Shown here piece by piece: positions 4,373 through 6,566 of a stretch of DNA of 6,566 bases; the stretch's first letter is position 1; every line of letters starts with the position of its first letter. Under the pieces are notes generated by a model. That model did not search any database and was not told the DNA's origin. It saw only the letters and a program-made list of their open reading frames with translations. Both the position numbers and the translations under genes were made by a program. Source of the DNA: Bacteroidales bacterium UBA4788 (GTDB lineage Bacteria > Bacteroidota > Bacteroidia > Bacteroidales > VadinHA17); the NCBI GenBank assembly GCA_002402965.1, contig DHGW01000067.1:4472-11037 (forward strand), read 5' to 3'.

Positions 4373-6566
4373 TTAACCCATTATGCTCCAGGTCACGGTC
4401 AGACCGGCCATAACCACCGAAACCATTGACATGAGCTTGATAAGGATGTTAAGCGAGGGACCTGATGTGTCCTTGAACGGGTCACCAACGGTGTCACCAA
4501 CAACGCCGGCTTTATGAGCCTGGCTGCCCTTGCCGCCGTAGTTGCCCTTCTCAATGAATTTCTTTGCATTATCCCATGCGCCGCCCGAGTTGTTGAGCAT
4601 GCTGGCCAGGGTGAACCCGGTGGTCATCCCTCCCATCAGAAGACCTACAACACCCGGAACACCCAGGGTGAGGCCTATTACCAGCGGAACAGCTATTGCC
4701 AGCAGTGAGGGAAGCATCATCTCGCGCTGTGCGCCTTTCGTTGATATTGCAACACACCTGGCATAGTCAGGCTTGCCTGTCCCCTCCATGATACCGGGTA
4801 TTTCACGGAACTGGCGCCTTACCTCGTCAACCATGCTTCCTGCAGCGCGACCCACAGCTTTCATTGACATCGAGCTGAAGAGGAACGCCATCATGGCTCC
4901 GATAAAGATACCGCCGATAAGCAGCGGATTGAACAGCGACAGGTCATATGCTCCCACGAAGTCCTTTATATGAGCGGTACTGACGTTAATGGCTGTCATT
5001 CCCTCAGGTATGACCGAAGGCGCAGTGCTCTTGTAGAAGAGCACATCACCAATCTGCTTGTATCCCTCAACCGTATCATCTGCAAGGCGTCCGAGCCAGA
5101 GCTTGACCTCCTCCATGTAAGCCGCCACCAGGGCCATGGCTGTCAGTGCCGCTGAACCGATAGCAAATCCTTTGCCTGTGGCTGCGGTGGTGTTGCCCAG
5201 CATGTCAAGGGCGTCAGTACGCTCACGTACCTCCTTGGGAAGATGTGCCATCTCGGCATTACCGCCTGCGTTGTCAGCTATCGGGCCGAAGGCGTCAGTA
5301 GCCAGGGTGATACCCAGGGTGGAGAGCATCCCCACCGCTGCAAACCCAATACCGTACACACCCCATGAAAAGTCCTGAAATCCGCCTGCAAATCCGTATG
5401 CCGCAATTATTGCAATGGAGATGGTAAGGACGGGAATCCAGGTCGACTGCATGCCGACGGCAATACCTTCGATGATTGTGGTTGCCGGACCCTGCTGTGT
5501 CTGTTTAGCAATGCCTTTGGTAGGCTTGTACTCATCAGAAGTAAAGTATTCTGTTGACTGGCCGATTATCACACCTGCAAGAAGACCGGCGACCACGGCA
5601 CCGAAGACACCCCAGGTGATCCACCCGGTAAATGCCATAACTGCAATAGCCACCAGTATAAGTGCTGAGCTGCCGCCCGTGCCGAGCAGAAGTGCATTGA
5701 GCAGGTTCTTCTGCGTGGCCTGTTCCTTTGTCCGTACCATGTAGACACCGGCAATTGACAGGAGTATTCCGATGGCAGCTACTATCATAGGTGATATCAC
5801 GGCCTTGATCTGATCACCGGCTGCCACGATTGGCAGTGCTGCTCCGAGAGCTGCCGTTGCCAGGATAGATCCCGCATATGATTCGTAAAGGTCAGCGCCC
5901 ATACCGGCCACGTCGCCTACATTGTCACCAACGTTGTCAGCAATGGTTGCAGGGTTACGCGGATCATCCTCAGGGATGCCTGCCTCGATCTTGCCAACCA
6001 GGTCAGCGCCAACGTCTGCAGCCTTGGTGAAGATGCCGCCGCCAACGCGGGCAAAGAGAGCCTGTGTAGAAGCACCCATCCCGAATGTAAGCATGGTAGC
6101 AGTGATCTCGATCATCTTCTGGTGGTCAGTGGTGCCGGGGTGAACGAAAGTCAGACCCGCCCATTTCCATCCTTCAAGCATATTTTCAGGGCTGAAGACC
6201 AGGTTATTCAGGACAAGAAACCAGATTACAATGTCAAGCAGTCCGAAACCGACTACAATCAGTCCCATCACTGCACCGCTGCGGAAGGCAATCTTAAGTC
6301 CTTTGTTGAGTGATTCGGAAGCCCCCTGGGCTGTCCTCGACGATGCGTTGGTTGCTGTTCTCATTCCCAGGTAACCACAGAGTCCGGAGAAGAATCCGCC
6401 CGTAAGGAATGCCAGCGGAACAAAGGGGTTCTGAACACCCATGTAAGCAAGGATAAAAAGGAGAACTACAAGAACAAGGAAGACCTTGAACACAACACTG
6501 TACTGGCGCTTGATGTAGGCCATAGCGCCTTCTTTGACATAACCGGCTATCTCCTGCATCCGGTCG
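4373..6566 (-). CDS. hppA: Membrane-bound ion-translocating pyrophosphatase (5' end outside window)
   Basis: An integral inner-membrane enzyme that couples PPi hydrolysis to Na+ and/or H+ export. Residues are numbered from Met at 6559. Signatures: DVGADLVGKIE at 182-192, DNVGDNVGD at 208-216, DAFGPIADNAGG at 422-433, GNTTAATGKG at 455-464 and GDTVGDPFKDTSG at 688-700, the aspartate/lysine sets that bind Mg-PPi. About 15-16 hydrophobic segments are present. In GNTTAATG the Ala459/Gly462 pair is the K+-dependent type (independent enzymes have Lys and Thr). Glu226 in DLYESY sits where Na+-pumping members place the gate glutamate, so Na+ or Na+/H+ transport is likely. The loop at about 484-540 is long, as I recall for Bacteroidota. 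The frame stays open upstream (Asp-Arg before Met6559, as in the family's ...RMQEIA), so Met6559 is internal and the first membrane helix, perhaps 40 residues, is missing from the window. Confidence 0.95.
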   Translation of the reverse strand, partial: DRMQEIAGYVKEGAMAYIKRQYSVVFKVFLVLVVLLFILAYMGVQNPFVPLAFLTGGFFSGLCGYLGMRTATNASSRTAQGASESLNKGLKIAFRSGAVMGLIVVGFGLLDIVIWFLVLNNLVFSPENMLEGWKWAGLTFVHPGTTDHQKMIEITATMLTFGMGASTQALFARVGGGIFTKAADVGADLVGKIEAGIPEDDPRNPATIADNVGDNVGDVAGMGADLYESYAGSILATAALGAALPIVAAGDQIKAVISPMIVAAIGILLSIAGVYMVRTKEQATQKNLLNALLLGTGGSSALILVAIAVMAFTGWITWGVFGAVVAGLLAGVIIGQSTEYFTSDEYKPTKGIAKQTQQGPATTIIEGIAVGMQSTWIPVLTISIAIIAAYGFAGGFQDFSWGVYGIGFAAVGMLSTLGITLATDAFGPIADNAGGNAEMAHLPKEVRERTDALDMLGNTTAATGKGFAIGSAALTAMALVAAYMEEVKLWLGRLADDTVEGYKQIGDVLFYKSTAPSVIPEGMTAINVSTAHIKDFVGAYDLSLFNPLLIGGIFIGAMMAFLFSSMSMKAVGRAAGSMVDEVRRQFREIPGIMEGTGKPDYARCVAISTKGAQREMMLPSLLAIAVPLVIGLTLGVPGVVGLLMGGMTTGFTLASMLNNSGGAWDNAKKFIEKGNYGGKGSQAHKAGVVGDTVGDPFKDTSGPSLNILIKLMSMVSVVMAGLTVTWSIMG

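Noticed and set aside
4514..6313. Many plus-strand open frames across the pyrophosphatase
   Set aside because: All lie antisense to an uninterrupted, motif-rich hppA frame and resemble no protein family.

Overview
The window reads as a chromosomal segment from a member of the Bacteroidota, probably Bacteroidales-like and of moderate GC. The grounds are the run rhomboid tail / second rhomboid with a C-terminal 'GYDSLT' tail / membrane-anchored endonuclease-exonuclease-phosphatase (EEP) protein, which I recall as a common neighbourhood in that phylum, a HipA split into separate small and large reading frames, and general absence of Shine-Dalgarno sites. No search was run, so taxonomy is inference.

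Layout. Bases 1-2094 (+ strand) hold a tightly packed unit: the last 17 codons of what looks like a first rhomboid protein, a complete rhomboid intramembrane serine protease whose ATG overlaps that stop by one base, and an EEP-family protein with three membrane segments that overlaps the rhomboid by 59 bp. Bases 2036-2995 (- strand) encode a PLP-dependent serine/threonine dehydratase or serine racemase-like enzyme, converging on the EEP gene with a 59-bp tail-to-tail overlap. Bases 3113-4250 (- strand) hold a HipB / small HipA N-domain protein (HipS-like) / HipA kinase (HipT-like) toxin-antitoxin operon. Its kinase gene stops after about 115 codons, where it runs directly into a piece of an unrelated M61-family metallopeptidase gene. 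Bases 4323-4349 are an intrinsic terminator for the last gene. Bases 4373-6566 (- strand) encode a membrane-bound ion-translocating pyrophosphatase lacking only its first few dozen residues, which lie outside the window.

The centre of interest is the hip locus. HipB and the HipS-like protein look intact and two matching 18-bp inverted repeats lie just upstream of hipB, in the place and of the size expected for HipB operators. The toxin kinase has lost its catalytic core at an abrupt junction with an M61 fragment that is itself missing both ends. What is left appears to be a regulated antitoxin pair without a working cognate toxin. The flanking genes look ordinary and functional. No tRNA, rRNA, CRISPR array or insertion sequence was seen, and no gene-free stretch exceeds 300 bases.
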